This document shows, piece after piece, positions 28,475 to 37,535 of a stretch of DNA of 64,000 bases. The stretch spans positions 12,751-76,750 of the forward strand of contig JOBE01000060.1 of the NCBI GenBank assembly GCA_000717735.1, written 5' to 3'. Position numbers and translations under genes: made by a program. Below the pieces are notes generated by a model. It saw nothing but the letters and a program-made list of their open reading frames with translations. It was not told the DNA's origin and ran no database searches. Every line of letters begins with the position of its first letter. Positions within the stretch are counted from its first letter, which is position 1. Origin of the DNA: Streptomyces griseoluteus (GTDB lineage: Bacteria > Actinomycetota > Actinomycetes > Streptomycetales > Streptomycetaceae).

Positions 28475-28490
28475 CACCGCCTGCTGAGGC

Positions 28491-28543
28491 GGGACACGGC
28501 TGAGGGCCGGGGCGCTGATCGCCCCGGCCCTCAGCCGTGTCCC
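28491..28543. terminator. 24-bp-stem bidirectional terminator
   Basis: 28491-28514 pairs perfectly with 28520-28543, loop CTGAT. It lies between the convergent der gene and the hypothetical gene ending at 28557 and can serve both. Confidence 0.85.
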
Positions 28544-28556
28544 CCGGTGGTGGTGC

Positions 28557-29705
28557 CTAGTGGCCCCTGCGAGGTCCTGGTGGCAGCGCCGCCTGCGCCT
28601 GCGGTTGGGGTTGCTGCGCCGTCCACGCCGGGGGATACGCCGCGGCGTACCGCTGCGCGTGTCCGTGTACGCCCGTGCTCAGCGCCGTACCGAAGGCCCG
28701 GAAGCTCAACCCCTCCTCGCCGCTGCGGTCACCCGGCAGCGTGCGGAACGACCTGCGGTACTCCGAGAACAGGGCGTCGTAGATCGGCGTGGCCGAAGGG
28801 CCCGCCGTGACGTCCTGCGCGGGGCGCATCGAAGGGATCTGACTCGGATACGGCTGGGGGAAGGGGTCGTATGCGTGCACGTAGGTGCCAACGACCCCGC
28901 CGCCCGTCGGATGCGGGCGGCTCTCCGAATGGGGTGCCCGCCGGGGACGCGGCACGGTCGGAGTCCCCGGTGTGCCCGTGGGACCGGCCGGTCCCACGGG
29001 CACACCGGGGAGCTGCTGGCCGATCGAGCCCACCGGGGCGGCGAAGACCAGCACGGTGTGCGACTTGTTGGCCGCCGCACGCCAGCCCTCGGTCACCTGG
29101 AGCGGCTGGTGCGCCTGCCACCAGGCGGCCTGACCGGCGCCGCCGGGACCCGGCTGGAGGACGGAGTGCAGCTGGCCCATGGCGACCAGGACCGACCAGC
29201 CCGGCAGCGCCGCCGGCTTCGCGTTCAGGTCCATGACCTGCTGGAAGCCCTGGTCGGCGAGGAGCGGCAGGAACTCGTCGGTGAGGCCGTCCGAACCCGG
29301 GCGGGCCACGGGGGCGGTCGGCTCCACGACGAGCGCCGGGTGCAGCTCGCCCTCGATCAGGACGAGACCGCTCGTGACGCCGAGCACGGCCTGCTCGGGG
29401 TGGGCGGCGGTGAGCGCGGCTGCGGTGTCCGTCGCCGTGATCGAGGCGACGGCTCCCTGGAGCTGCTCCTCGGCGACCCGGACGACCTGCGACGGAATGC
29501 AGCTGGCGTGGGCGAACGCCAGGACCGCGGTCTCCTCGCCGACGAACAGCACCGTGCTGGTGCGCTCCTGATCGGAGTCCCCCGGCGTGCGGCAGGAGGT
29601 GCAGTCGTAGCTGCCCGGGGCGTTGTCGCCGGCGAGCAGCCGGTCCGCTTCTTCGTCGCCGATCTCGGCGCGTACGTCCTCGCTGACGTCGAGCATGCGC
29701 GGCAC
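28557..29705 (-). CDS. Conserved Streptomyces hypothetical protein with Pro-rich C-terminal half
   Basis: 382 residues. Residues 1-200 are a folded, soluble-looking domain (VSEDVRAEIGDEEADRLLAGD, SYDCTSCRTPGDSD with a CxxC pair, HASCIPSQVVRVAEEQ). The rest is Pro/Gly/Ala-rich and ends in a Gln/Pro/Ala tract. The linker VPVGPAGPTGTPGTP is encoded by a perfect 48-bp palindrome (28964-29011). I do not recognise a characterised family. The CxxC pair with later Cys may bind zinc. Divergent from the LysM gene. Confidence 0.7.
   Translation of the reverse strand: MPRMLDVSEDVRAEIGDEEADRLLAGDNAPGSYDCTSCRTPGDSDQERTSTVLFVGEETAVLAFAHASCIPSQVVRVAEEQLQGAVASITATDTAAALTAAHPEQAVLGVTSGLVLIEGELHPALVVEPTAPVARPGSDGLTDEFLPLLADQGFQQVMDLNAKPAALPGWSVLVAMGQLHSVLQPGPGGAGQAAWWQAHQPLQVTEGWRAAANKSHTVLVFAAPVGSIGQQLPGVPVGPAGPTGTPGTPTVPRPRRAPHSESRPHPTGGGVVGTYVHAYDPFPQPYPSQIPSMRPAQDVTAGPSATPIYDALFSEYRRSFRTLPGDRSGEEGLSFRAFGTALSTGVHGHAQRYAAAYPPAWTAQQPQPQAQAALPPGPRRGH
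28964..29011. repeat. Perfect 48-bp palindrome inside a coding sequence
   Basis: Each base from 28964 to 28987 pairs with its partner from 29011 to 28988, with no central spacer; the core is GGACCGGCCGGTCC. It is in frame within the Pro/Gly linker of the hypothetical gene. Confidence 0.9.
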
Positions 29706-29913
29706 GGGGGGCTCCCTGGACTCGGTACGGGGGGACGCCGGGCCGTTCCCGGTCGTCTCATGCCGAGTTCAACGGGTCAGGCTCGGCCGGGGTCACGCGC
29801 GGAAGCGAGGCAACTTGCCTCCGGCTCGTGCGCCGGCCCCCGTGACTCCGACCGGGTGGGGTGTTGACAGTGTTCCGCGCGGCACGGGCCGGGGGTGCCG
29901 GCGGGCTGCCTAG

Positions 29914-30567
<654 letters not shown>

Positions 30568-30574
30568 TCCGCCG

Positions 30575-31219
30575 TCACGTGAGCTCGGCCGGTTCCCCGC
30601 TGAACGCGAGGGAGCCGCGCCGCAGCTCGTGCACCAGCGAGCCGGGCGGCAGCCCGTCCGGTACGCGCTGCTCGGCGAGCACCACCGCGGCCCCGCCCTC
30701 CACGGCGAGCGCCGCGAGGCGCCGGTACGTACGGGCCGCGACCGGCGGGGCCAGACCGAGCGAGGGCTCGTCGACGAGCACCACGCGCGCGTGGGCCGCC
30801 AGGAGGGCGCGCGAGAGCGCCAGCATGCGGCGCTCCCCACCGGAGAGGGTTCCGGCGGTCCGGGACAGCAGGGGGACGAGTTCCGGGTACGGGGGAGCTG
30901 CCCCGGGCGCGGAGAGCGCGAGGTTCTCGGCGACCGTGAGGCCCGCGTACACCGCCTCCAGGTCGGGTACGAAGCACAGTCCGCGGCGTGCCCGTTCGTG
31001 GGCCCGCAGCCGGGTCACGTCGTCGCCGCGCCACAGGACCCGGCCCGCGGAGAGGCGCACCGTGCCCGCGAGGGCGCCCAGGGCCGTCGTACGCCCCGAG
31101 CCGTTCCGGCCCAGGAGCACGGTGACCGTACCGGCCGGCACGGGCAGGTCCAGGCCGTGCAGGGCCTCCAGCGGGCCGTAGCGGACCCGTGCGCCGCGCA
31201 GGGCCATGGCGAGGGTCAT
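30575..31219 (-). CDS. LivF-type ABC ATPase with Arg in Walker A
   Basis: 214 residues, second ATPase of a branched-chain amino acid-type importer. Signature LSGGERRMLALSRALL (about residue 125), Walker B VVLVDEPSLGLAPP, and the LivF-typical AEQ in place of the switch His are normal. The Walker A loop at about residue 35 reads GRNGSGRTT: the invariant Lys is Arg (codon CGT on the sense strand). Start overlaps the upstream stop by four bases (ATGA). Together with the LivG domain of the upstream fusion protein it would form the ATPase pair. Confidence 0.88.
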   Translation of the reverse strand: MTLAMALRGARVRYGPLEALHGLDLPVPAGTVTVLLGRNGSGRTTALGALAGTVRLSAGRVLWRGDDVTRLRAHERARRGLCFVPDLEAVYAGLTVAENLALSAPGAAPPYPELVPLLSRTAGTLSGGERRMLALSRALLAAHARVVLVDEPSLGLAPPVAARTYRRLAALAVEGGAAVVLAEQRVPDGLPPGSLVHELRRGSLAFSGEPAELT

Positions 31220-33783
31220 GACACGATCCGGCCGCCTTCCATGGTGTGCACCGTGTGGGCGATCCCGGCGACCAGGTCCAGGTCGTGCTCGACGACCAGG
31301 ACCGTCAGGCCGTCGGCGGCCAGCGCGGCGAGGATCCGGGCGAGTGCGGCCGTCTCGGCGGTGTCGAGACCGGCGGCGGGCTCGTCGAGGAGCAGGGTGT
31401 GCGGCTGCCCGGCGAGCGCGCGTGCCAGCTCGACCCGGCGCAGGACTCCGGTGGGCAGGTCGGCCGCCGGCTCGTGCCGTACCCGTCCGGCGAGCCCGAG
31501 CAGCCGGAGGCTCCGCTCGACGGCAGCGGGGTCTGTACGGATCCTGCCCTGCTCCTGGCCGAGGCGGACGTTCTCCTCGACGGTGAGCGAGGGGAAGACG
31601 GCGAGGCGCTGGAACGTGCGGGCGATGCCGAGTCTTGTGCGGGTGTGGGCGGGGCGGGAGGTGATGTCGGTGCCGTCGAGGGTGACCCGGCCGTGGTGGG
31701 GACGGAGGGTTCCGGCGAGACAGTCGAACAGGGTGGACTTGCCGGCGCCGTTGGGGCCGACGAGGGCGGTGACGCGGGAGGGGGCGAGGCGGAGGGTGAC
31801 GTCGCTCAGGGCGCTGACCCCTCCGGGGTAGGTGACGGTGAGGTGGTGGGCGTGGAGCCGTGCGGGTGCGGGGGCGGGTGCGGGGGCCGGTGCGGCGCGG
31901 TGGGGGTGCGTCCGGCCTTCGGCCGGACCGGGGTTCCCACGCGCACCACCCGTGCTGCTTATCGACAGAGGTGTGGGTCTTCCCGTGGGGGGTGCCTCGC
32001 CGTCGGCGGCCTTCCGTGAGGGGGCCTTCCGGGGGAGCAGATTCATCAGGGGCGGGATCCGGCCCGTCAGTGCCGCCAGGAGGCCGAGGAGGAGGGCTGC
32101 CGCGCCCGCGTGCGGGCCCGCGTCCAGGGTTACCAGGAGGGTGGCCGCCGCCAGCGGGGTCAGCAGGCTGTCGGCGCCCAGGACCAGGACCGCGGCGAAC
32201 CACAGCAGACCCCGCACCGGGTCGTACGCCTCCGGCTCGTAGGCGCGCAGGCCCATGCCGAGGAGGACGCCGCCGAGGGCCGCCAGGGCCGCGCCCAGGA
32301 CGAACGCCAGGAGCTTCAGACGGGGGACGGGGACGCCCGAGGCCTCCGCGCCCGGCTCGTGGTCCCGCAGGGCGGCGAGCGCCCTGCCCGTACGGCCCCG
32401 GCGGAGCGCCGCCACCAGGGCCAGGCAGCCCGCCAGGACGAGGAGTTCGAGGGCGTAGAAGGCGCGGTCGTCGGAGAAGCCCGCCGGGCGGCCGAGGGAC
32501 AGGCCGGCCGTCGCGTACGGCTGGGTGAGGACGAAGCGGCTCACCGCCACCCCCGTCGCGAGGGTCACGAGCGCGAGCGCCAGGCCGTGCCTTCGGATGG
32601 CGGGCCGGCCCGTCAGCAGGCCCACCGCGGCCACCAGTGGCACCGCGAGCCCGAGCGCCACGAGGCCCGGCACCCCACGTGTCGTCAGGAGGGCCGTGAA
32701 GAGGGCGCCCAGACCCGCGTACGCCGCCTGCCCCAGGGCGATCTGGCCTCCCCGTCCCGCCACCACGACCAGGGACAGGAGGATCACCGCGAGCGCCGGG
32801 ACCTGGATCGCCGTGTGCAGGTCCGAGCCGGCGAACCCGAGCGGGAGGAGCAGCAGCACGCCCACGACGAGCCACACGCCCCCCGGCACCCGGCCGGAGC
32901 GCACCGGCGGCGGCAGCGCGTCCCGGCCCTTGCCGCCGATCCCCGGCAGGACGAGCGCCGCCACCAGGAGCGCCACCACGAACAGGTTCGCCCCGACGGC
33001 CTGGAGCAGCGCTCCCGCCCAGCCCTCCGGGTGCAGCCGGGTCAGCTGGGCCTGCGCCACGCCGATCGCGAGCGCGGCGGCCACCGCGACCGGCAGCGAC
33101 CGCATCCGGGCGATGACCGCGACGGCGATCACCTCGACGACGAGCAGCGGCATCCCGTACGGGTCGAGCCTCAGGTACGGGGCGAGCAGCACCCCGGTGA
33201 GCCCGGCCGTGAACGAGCCGAACGCCCAGCCGGCCGCCGCGACCCGGTCCGCGTCGATCCCGGACAGCACCGCGAGCGGACGGTTGTCGATCACGGCGCG
33301 CAGCTCCCGGCCGAACCGCGTCCACCGGGTCACCGCGCCCACCAGACAGGCGAGCGCCACCACCGCCCCGAGCTGCGCCCAGGGGTCGTCGCCGAGGAGC
33401 ACCGGAGCGTCGTCCTGTGCCCCCGGGCCCCACAGGAGCACCGCCGCGCCCACGAGCAGGACGAAGACGCCGATCGAGGCCACCAGGGTCCGCGCCGGGT
33501 CCGCCCCGCGCCGCGCGAGGGGCCGGAACACCGCGCGGTCCAGGACGAGCCCGACGCCGGGGGCGACCAGCAGGAGGGTGACGAGGGCGCCCAGGGGCAG
33601 CGGCCAGTGCCAGACGACGACCAGCTGGCGCAGTACGTACGCGCAGATCATGGCTACCGCGCCGTGCGCCAGGTTCAGCACGCCGGTCGCCCGGTGGGTG
33701 ACGACGAGGCCGATCCCGGTGAGCGCGGCCGCGCTGCCGACCGCGAGACCGGCGAGCGTCAGCTCGTACGTCAGGGAGGCCAT
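31216..33783 (-). CDS. Fused LivH-LivM-LivG: two permeases and one ATPase of a branched-chain-type ABC importer
   Basis: 855 residues in one frame. Residues 1-285 are a LivH permease (VVTHRATGVLNLAHGAVAMICAY), about 299-590 a LivM permease (GRGGQIALGQAAYAGLGALF), about 590-642 a linker with alternating Pro-Ala, and 643-855 a LivG ATPase. The ATPase has an intact Walker A (VGPNGAGKST, about residue 676), Q-loop (ARTFQRL), Walker B (LLLDEPAAGLD) and switch His (VEHD), but the signature LSxGQ is LPTGV. ATG at 33783 overlaps the upstream stop (TGATG). Usual Liv systems encode these as three genes. Substrate unknown; binding protein is on the other strand at 34840. Confidence 0.92.
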   Translation of the reverse strand: MASLTYELTLAGLAVGSAAALTGIGLVVTHRATGVLNLAHGAVAMICAYVLRQLVVVWHWPLPLGALVTLLLVAPGVGLVLDRAVFRPLARRGADPARTLVASIGVFVLLVGAAVLLWGPGAQDDAPVLLGDDPWAQLGAVVALACLVGAVTRWTRFGRELRAVIDNRPLAVLSGIDADRVAAAGWAFGSFTAGLTGVLLAPYLRLDPYGMPLLVVEVIAVAVIARMRSLPVAVAAALAIGVAQAQLTRLHPEGWAGALLQAVGANLFVVALLVAALVLPGIGGKGRDALPPPVRSGRVPGGVWLVVGVLLLLPLGFAGSDLHTAIQVPALAVILLSLVVVAGRGGQIALGQAAYAGLGALFTALLTTRGVPGLVALGLAVPLVAAVGLLTGRPAIRRHGLALALVTLATGVAVSRFVLTQPYATAGLSLGRPAGFSDDRAFYALELLVLAGCLALVAALRRGRTGRALAALRDHEPGAEASGVPVPRLKLLAFVLGAALAALGGVLLGMGLRAYEPEAYDPVRGLLWFAAVLVLGADSLLTPLAAATLLVTLDAGPHAGAAALLLGLLAALTGRIPPLMNLLPRKAPSRKAADGEAPPTGRPTPLSISSTGGARGNPGPAEGRTHPHRAAPAPAPAPAPARLHAHHLTVTYPGGVSALSDVTLRLAPSRVTALVGPNGAGKSTLFDCLAGTLRPHHGRVTLDGTDITSRPAHTRTRLGIARTFQRLAVFPSLTVEENVRLGQEQGRIRTDPAAVERSLRLLGLAGRVRHEPAADLPTGVLRRVELARALAGQPHTLLLDEPAAGLDTAETAALARILAALAADGLTVLVVEHDLDLVAGIAHTVHTMEGGRIVS

Positions 33784-34205
33784 CAGGACGGCCACGGTTC
33801 GCACACCGGGCAGGGGGCCAGGGACGCCTTGCCCGCCTCCACCGCGTCCGCCTTGCCCGCCACCAGCGGGCAGTCCGGCCGGTGCGCCAGGGTTCCGCCG
33901 GGGACCCGGAGCAGCGGGCCGTCGGGGGAAGGGGCCGCAGGGTCCGGCTCAGTCCCGGGCTCGGGGCGGATCGGCTCAGGGCGGCCCGCTTCCGGAGGGC
34001 GTACGGGAAGCGCGTACGCCGTCGCCACGAGCACCGCGCCCGCCACGATCAGTGCCGCTCCCGGCACCGTGCACGAGGCCAGATAGGGCAGCTGCCGCTC
34101 CGCGAACCGTTCGCCGGAGATCCCGTACCAGCCGAGCACGCACAGCACCGCGCCTCCGGCGGTCGCCGCGAGGCCGGCCCACAGCAGGATGCGGGATGTC
34201 GGCAC
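33783..34205 (-). CDS. Small membrane protein with cysteine-rich tail, upstream of the Liv fusion
   Basis: 140 residues from GTG 34205 (GGGAG upstream). Two transmembrane segments (ILLWAGLAATAGGAVLCVLGW and CTVPGAALIVAGAVLVATAYAL) flank a short loop; a Pro/Glu-rich linker follows, and the tail has HRPDCPLV and APCPVC, a His/Cys set that could bind a metal. I do not recognise the family. The overlap with the transporter gene (TGATG) suggests it is an accessory subunit of that system. Confidence 0.72.
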   Translation of the reverse strand: MPTSRILLWAGLAATAGGAVLCVLGWYGISGERFAERQLPYLASCTVPGAALIVAGAVLVATAYALPVRPPEAGRPEPIRPEPGTEPDPAAPSPDGPLLRVPGGTLAHRPDCPLVAGKADAVEAGKASLAPCPVCEPWPS

Positions 34206-34319
34206 GGGGTCTCCCTCGTCTCTTCCCTTCTTCCTTGCACTATGCCCCGGATATTGCGCTATGCCCTGATCCGTCCCACCCTGGAAGCATCCGGCCGTAC
34301 GGCCCCTGAGGGACACCCG

Positions 34320-34862
34320 GTGGTGAGCCAGATGGTTTTCGAACGACCCGGCCGACGTCCCCGGCTCGCGGCACTCGTGGCCGCCGCCGTCCTGGTGCTC
34401 ACGCCCGCCGTGGCGAGCTGCTCCGACGACGGAGAAGGGCGCTCCACGGACCTGGAGACATCGGCACCGCCCGGGATGACGGCCCTGCCCCCCGACGCCG
34501 ACGAGCCCGACGACCCCGCCGCCGCGGAGGCGGAGATCACCGAGAACTGGACGGCGTTCTTCGACCCGAAGACCCCCGTCGACCAGAAGGTGCGGCTCCT
34601 GGAGAACGGGGAGGAGATGCGGGACGTCCTCGGGGCCTTCGCCGGTGACAAGAACGCGGCCATGACCTCGGCGAAGGTCACGGGCGCCGAGTTCACCTCC
34701 GACACCGAGGCGAACGTGACGTACGACCTGCTGGTCGGCGGAAACCCGGCCCTGCCCGACGCGCAGGGCACCTCGGTCCTCCAGGACGACACCTGGAAGG
34801 TCTCCGTGAGGACCCTGTGCGGCCTGGTCGAGATGAGCGGTGTCACCGTCCAGGGCTGCTGA
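34320..34862 (+). CDS. Low-molecular-weight lipoprotein
   Basis: 180 residues starting from GTG 34320 (GAGGGA 6 bases upstream; GTG 34323 and ATG 34332 are alternatives). A signal peptide ends in the lipobox VASC, then an acidic Ser/Pro linker and a compact domain (AEITENWTAFFDPKTPVDQKVRLLENG, AKVTGAEFTSDTEANVTYDLLVGG) like the small Streptomyces lipoproteins with a SnoaL/NTF2-type fold. Its last 23 bases overlap the substrate-binding protein start, so it is co-translated with it. Function unknown. Confidence 0.75.
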   Translation: MVSQMVFERPGRRPRLAALVAAAVLVLTPAVASCSDDGEGRSTDLETSAPPGMTALPPDADEPDDPAAAEAEITENWTAFFDPKTPVDQKVRLLENGEEMRDVLGAFAGDKNAAMTSAKVTGAEFTSDTEANVTYDLLVGGNPALPDAQGTSVLQDDTWKVSVRTLCGLVEMSGVTVQGC

Positions 34863-36132
34863 GGCGGCAGCCGGGCTGCTCCTGGCCCTCACGCTGCTCC
34901 TCCTCACGGCCTGCGGCAGCCGGCTCCCGGAGCGCGCCTTCGAGACGCGGCCCACCGTCCACCCCTCCGGCGGTGAGCCGCTCCGCGTCGGGATCATCAC
35001 CAGCGCCACGGGCCCGGTCGGCGGGCAGGCCCTCATCGGGCCGCGCGACGGAGCCCGCGCCTACTTCGACGCGCTCAACGCCCGCGGCGGTCTCGACGGG
35101 CGCCGCATCGAGGTGGAGACCTGCGACGACGGGGGCAGCGGCGTCGGCAACAACACGTGCGTGCACCGGCTGATCGACGAACGCCGGGTCTTCGCCCTCG
35201 TCGCCACCACCGCCCTCGACTACGAGGGCGCGCCGCTCGTCGCCCGCGCCGGCGTCCCCGACATCGGCGGCCAGCCCCTCACCCCCGCGTACGACACCCA
35301 TCCGCACCTCTACGGGATCTACGGCAGCTCCGCCCCGCGTACCGGCGAGAAGCCCGGCTGGGACGGGACCCTGTACGGCGGGACCGAGGTCTACCGGTGG
35401 TTCGCGCAGGAGCGGGGCGCCAGGACCGCCGCCGTCGTCTCCTACAACCAGGCCGCGTCCGCCGCGTACGCCCGGCTCGTCACCCGGGGACTGCGTGCCG
35501 AGGGCTACCGGGTCGTCGAGGAGCAGGTGGACTTCGCCCTGCCCAACTTCCGCGCCGTGGCGGCCGACCTGCGGGCCCAGCACGTCGACGTCCTCTTCGA
35601 CGCCATGGACACCCACGGCAACGTGCGCCTGTGCGAGGCGATGGAGACCCTCGGGGTCCGGGTCGACGCCAAGGTCACCCACGTGCAGAACTGGTCCTCG
35701 TCCGTCGCCCGCGACTACGCCCGCGCCCCCGGCTGCCGGGACGCCCTCTGGGTGACCGGCGCCAGCCGCAACCACCAGGACACCGGACACCCGGCCGTCC
35801 GCGAGTTCCGCGCGGCGATGGGGGACCGGCCGCTGTCCCAGTGGCAGCTGGAGGGCTGGGCGGCGGCCATGTGGTTCACCGACGCGGCCCGCTCCTGCCT
35901 CGCCGGGGACGGACTCACCCGGGCGTGCGTCGAGGAGTACATGAACCGCCCCGAGCCGTACACCGCACGGGGACTGCTGCTGCCCGTCCGCTTCGAGCAC
36001 CTGGACCGGCCCCCCGCGACCCGGAACACCTGTCTCTCCGTGGCCCGTTGGCAGGACGGCCGGGGCTGGGTGAGCCAGGGCGAGATGACGCGGAACTGCG
36101 CGACCGTGCCCCAGCTCGGCTACCGGCCGTGA
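34840..36132 (+). CDS. LivK-type ABC substrate-binding lipoprotein
   Basis: 430 residues. Lipobox LLTAC near residue 25, then a type I periplasmic-binding fold: PLRVGIITSATGPVGGQALIGPRDGARAYFDALNARGGLDGRRIEVETCDDGG and the central lobe VDVLFDAMDTHGNVRLCEAMETLG. Binds an amino acid-like or other small ligand outside the cell for the divergent LivHMG/LivF transporter. GTG start at 34840 within the preceding gene. Confidence 0.88.
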   Translation: MSPSRAAEAAAGLLLALTLLLLTACGSRLPERAFETRPTVHPSGGEPLRVGIITSATGPVGGQALIGPRDGARAYFDALNARGGLDGRRIEVETCDDGGSGVGNNTCVHRLIDERRVFALVATTALDYEGAPLVARAGVPDIGGQPLTPAYDTHPHLYGIYGSSAPRTGEKPGWDGTLYGGTEVYRWFAQERGARTAAVVSYNQAASAAYARLVTRGLRAEGYRVVEEQVDFALPNFRAVAADLRAQHVDVLFDAMDTHGNVRLCEAMETLGVRVDAKVTHVQNWSSSVARDYARAPGCRDALWVTGASRNHQDTGHPAVREFRAAMGDRPLSQWQLEGWAAAMWFTDAARSCLAGDGLTRACVEEYMNRPEPYTARGLLLPVRFEHLDRPPATRNTCLSVARWQDGRGWVSQGEMTRNCATVPQLGYRP

Positions 36133-36199
36133 ACACCGGGGCTTCACCGGCAGTACAGTCGGGCGACCGATCAACTGACCGGGGGGAACCGGCAGCGCG

Positions 36200-37474
36200 A
36201 TGCGTATCTCCTTTCTGCTCCACAACGGCTACCACTACGGCGGCACGATCCGGACGACGTTCACCCTCGCCGAGGAACTGGCGGAACGTCACGAGGTCGA
36301 GATCGTCTCGGTGTTCCGCCACCGGGACCGCCCGCTCCTCGGCCTGCCCTCGGGGGTGACCCTGCGCCACCTCGTCGACCTGCGCAAGGACAGCCCCGGG
36401 TACGACGGCGACCACCCCGACTTCCACCGCCCCGCCGAGGTCTTCCCGCGCGGCGACGGACGCTGGAAGCAGTACAGCGCCCTCACCGACGCCCGGATCG
36501 GGGAGCACCTGCGCGGGGTCGAGGCCGACGTGCTCGTCGGCACCCGCCCCGGGCTCAACGTGCACCTCGCCCGGCAGGCCCGGCGGGGCCCGGTCCTCGT
36601 CGGCCAGGAACATTTGATCCTCGACGGCCACAGCTACCGGCTGCGCCGGGACATCGGCCACGAGTACACGCTCCTCGACGCCGTCACCACGGTCACCGAC
36701 GCGGACGCCCGCGCCTACCGGAAGCTGGGGCTGCCCGGCGTACGGATCGAGGCCGTGCCCAACAGCGTGCCCGCGCCCCCGGGACCGTCCGCCGACCACG
36801 CGGCGAAGACCGTCGTCTCGGCGGGCCGGCTGACCGCGGTCAAGCGGTACGACCTGCTGATCGACGCCTTCGCCGAGGTGGCGGCCGACCACCCCGACTG
36901 GAAACTGCGGATCTACGGCACCGGCGACGCCGTCCAGGACCTCAAGGGACCGCTGACCCGCCAGATCAAGGACCGGGGCCTCGGCGAGCAGGTCTTCCTC
37001 ATGGGCTCGGTGACCCCGCTCGAACCGGAGCTCGCCAAGGGCTCGATCGCGGCCGTGACCTCGCAGCGCGAGTCCTTCGGCATGACCATCGTCGAGGCGA
37101 TGCGCTGCGGACTCCCGGTGGTCTCCACCGACTGCCCGCACGGGCCGCGCGAGATCATCGAGGACGGGGTCGACGGCTTCCTGGTGCCGGTCGACGACGT
37201 GGCCGCGTTCGCGCGAGCACTGCGCCGGCTCGTCGAGGACGACGAACTGCGCGCCAAGACGGCACGGGCCGCGCTCGCCGCCGCCGAGCGCTTCGATCCT
37301 GCCAGGATCGCCGCCCGGCACGAGGCGCTCTGGACGGAACTCGTCGAGCGGGGCGCGGGGCGGCGCACCCACCCCCAGGGGCGGGAGTCGCTCCACCGGC
37401 GGGCCGGCCGGGCCGTCGACGCGGTCTACACCCTGAAGGCGAAGGTGGGCCGGCTGGTCCGCCGCCTCCGCTGA
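36200..37474 (+). CDS. Glycosyltransferase family 4
   Basis: 424 residues, GT-B fold. N-terminal domain MRISFLLHNGYHYGGTIRTTFTLAEEL; C-terminal nucleotide-binding domain with VSAGRLTAVKRYDLLIDAFAEV and the EX7E motif in RESFGMTIVEAMRCGLP. Resembles retaining transferases of teichoic or other cell-surface glycopolymer synthesis. The C-terminus (residues 395-424) is basic and may bind membrane. Acceptor unknown. Confidence 0.9.
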   Translation: MRISFLLHNGYHYGGTIRTTFTLAEELAERHEVEIVSVFRHRDRPLLGLPSGVTLRHLVDLRKDSPGYDGDHPDFHRPAEVFPRGDGRWKQYSALTDARIGEHLRGVEADVLVGTRPGLNVHLARQARRGPVLVGQEHLILDGHSYRLRRDIGHEYTLLDAVTTVTDADARAYRKLGLPGVRIEAVPNSVPAPPGPSADHAAKTVVSAGRLTAVKRYDLLIDAFAEVAADHPDWKLRIYGTGDAVQDLKGPLTRQIKDRGLGEQVFLMGSVTPLEPELAKGSIAAVTSQRESFGMTIVEAMRCGLPVVSTDCPHGPREIIEDGVDGFLVPVDDVAAFARALRRLVEDDELRAKTARAALAAAERFDPARIAARHEALWTELVERGAGRRTHPQGRESLHRRAGRAVDAVYTLKAKVGRLVRRLR

Positions 37475-37535
37475 ACCCCCGGATCCCGCTCATCGAGGAC
37501 AGAAGTCGTCCGCGAGGGCTGGCAGACTCGGCGCC

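Noticed and set aside
28964-29011. Palindrome as a transcription terminator
   Set aside because: It is in the middle of an intact coding sequence, which continues on both sides.
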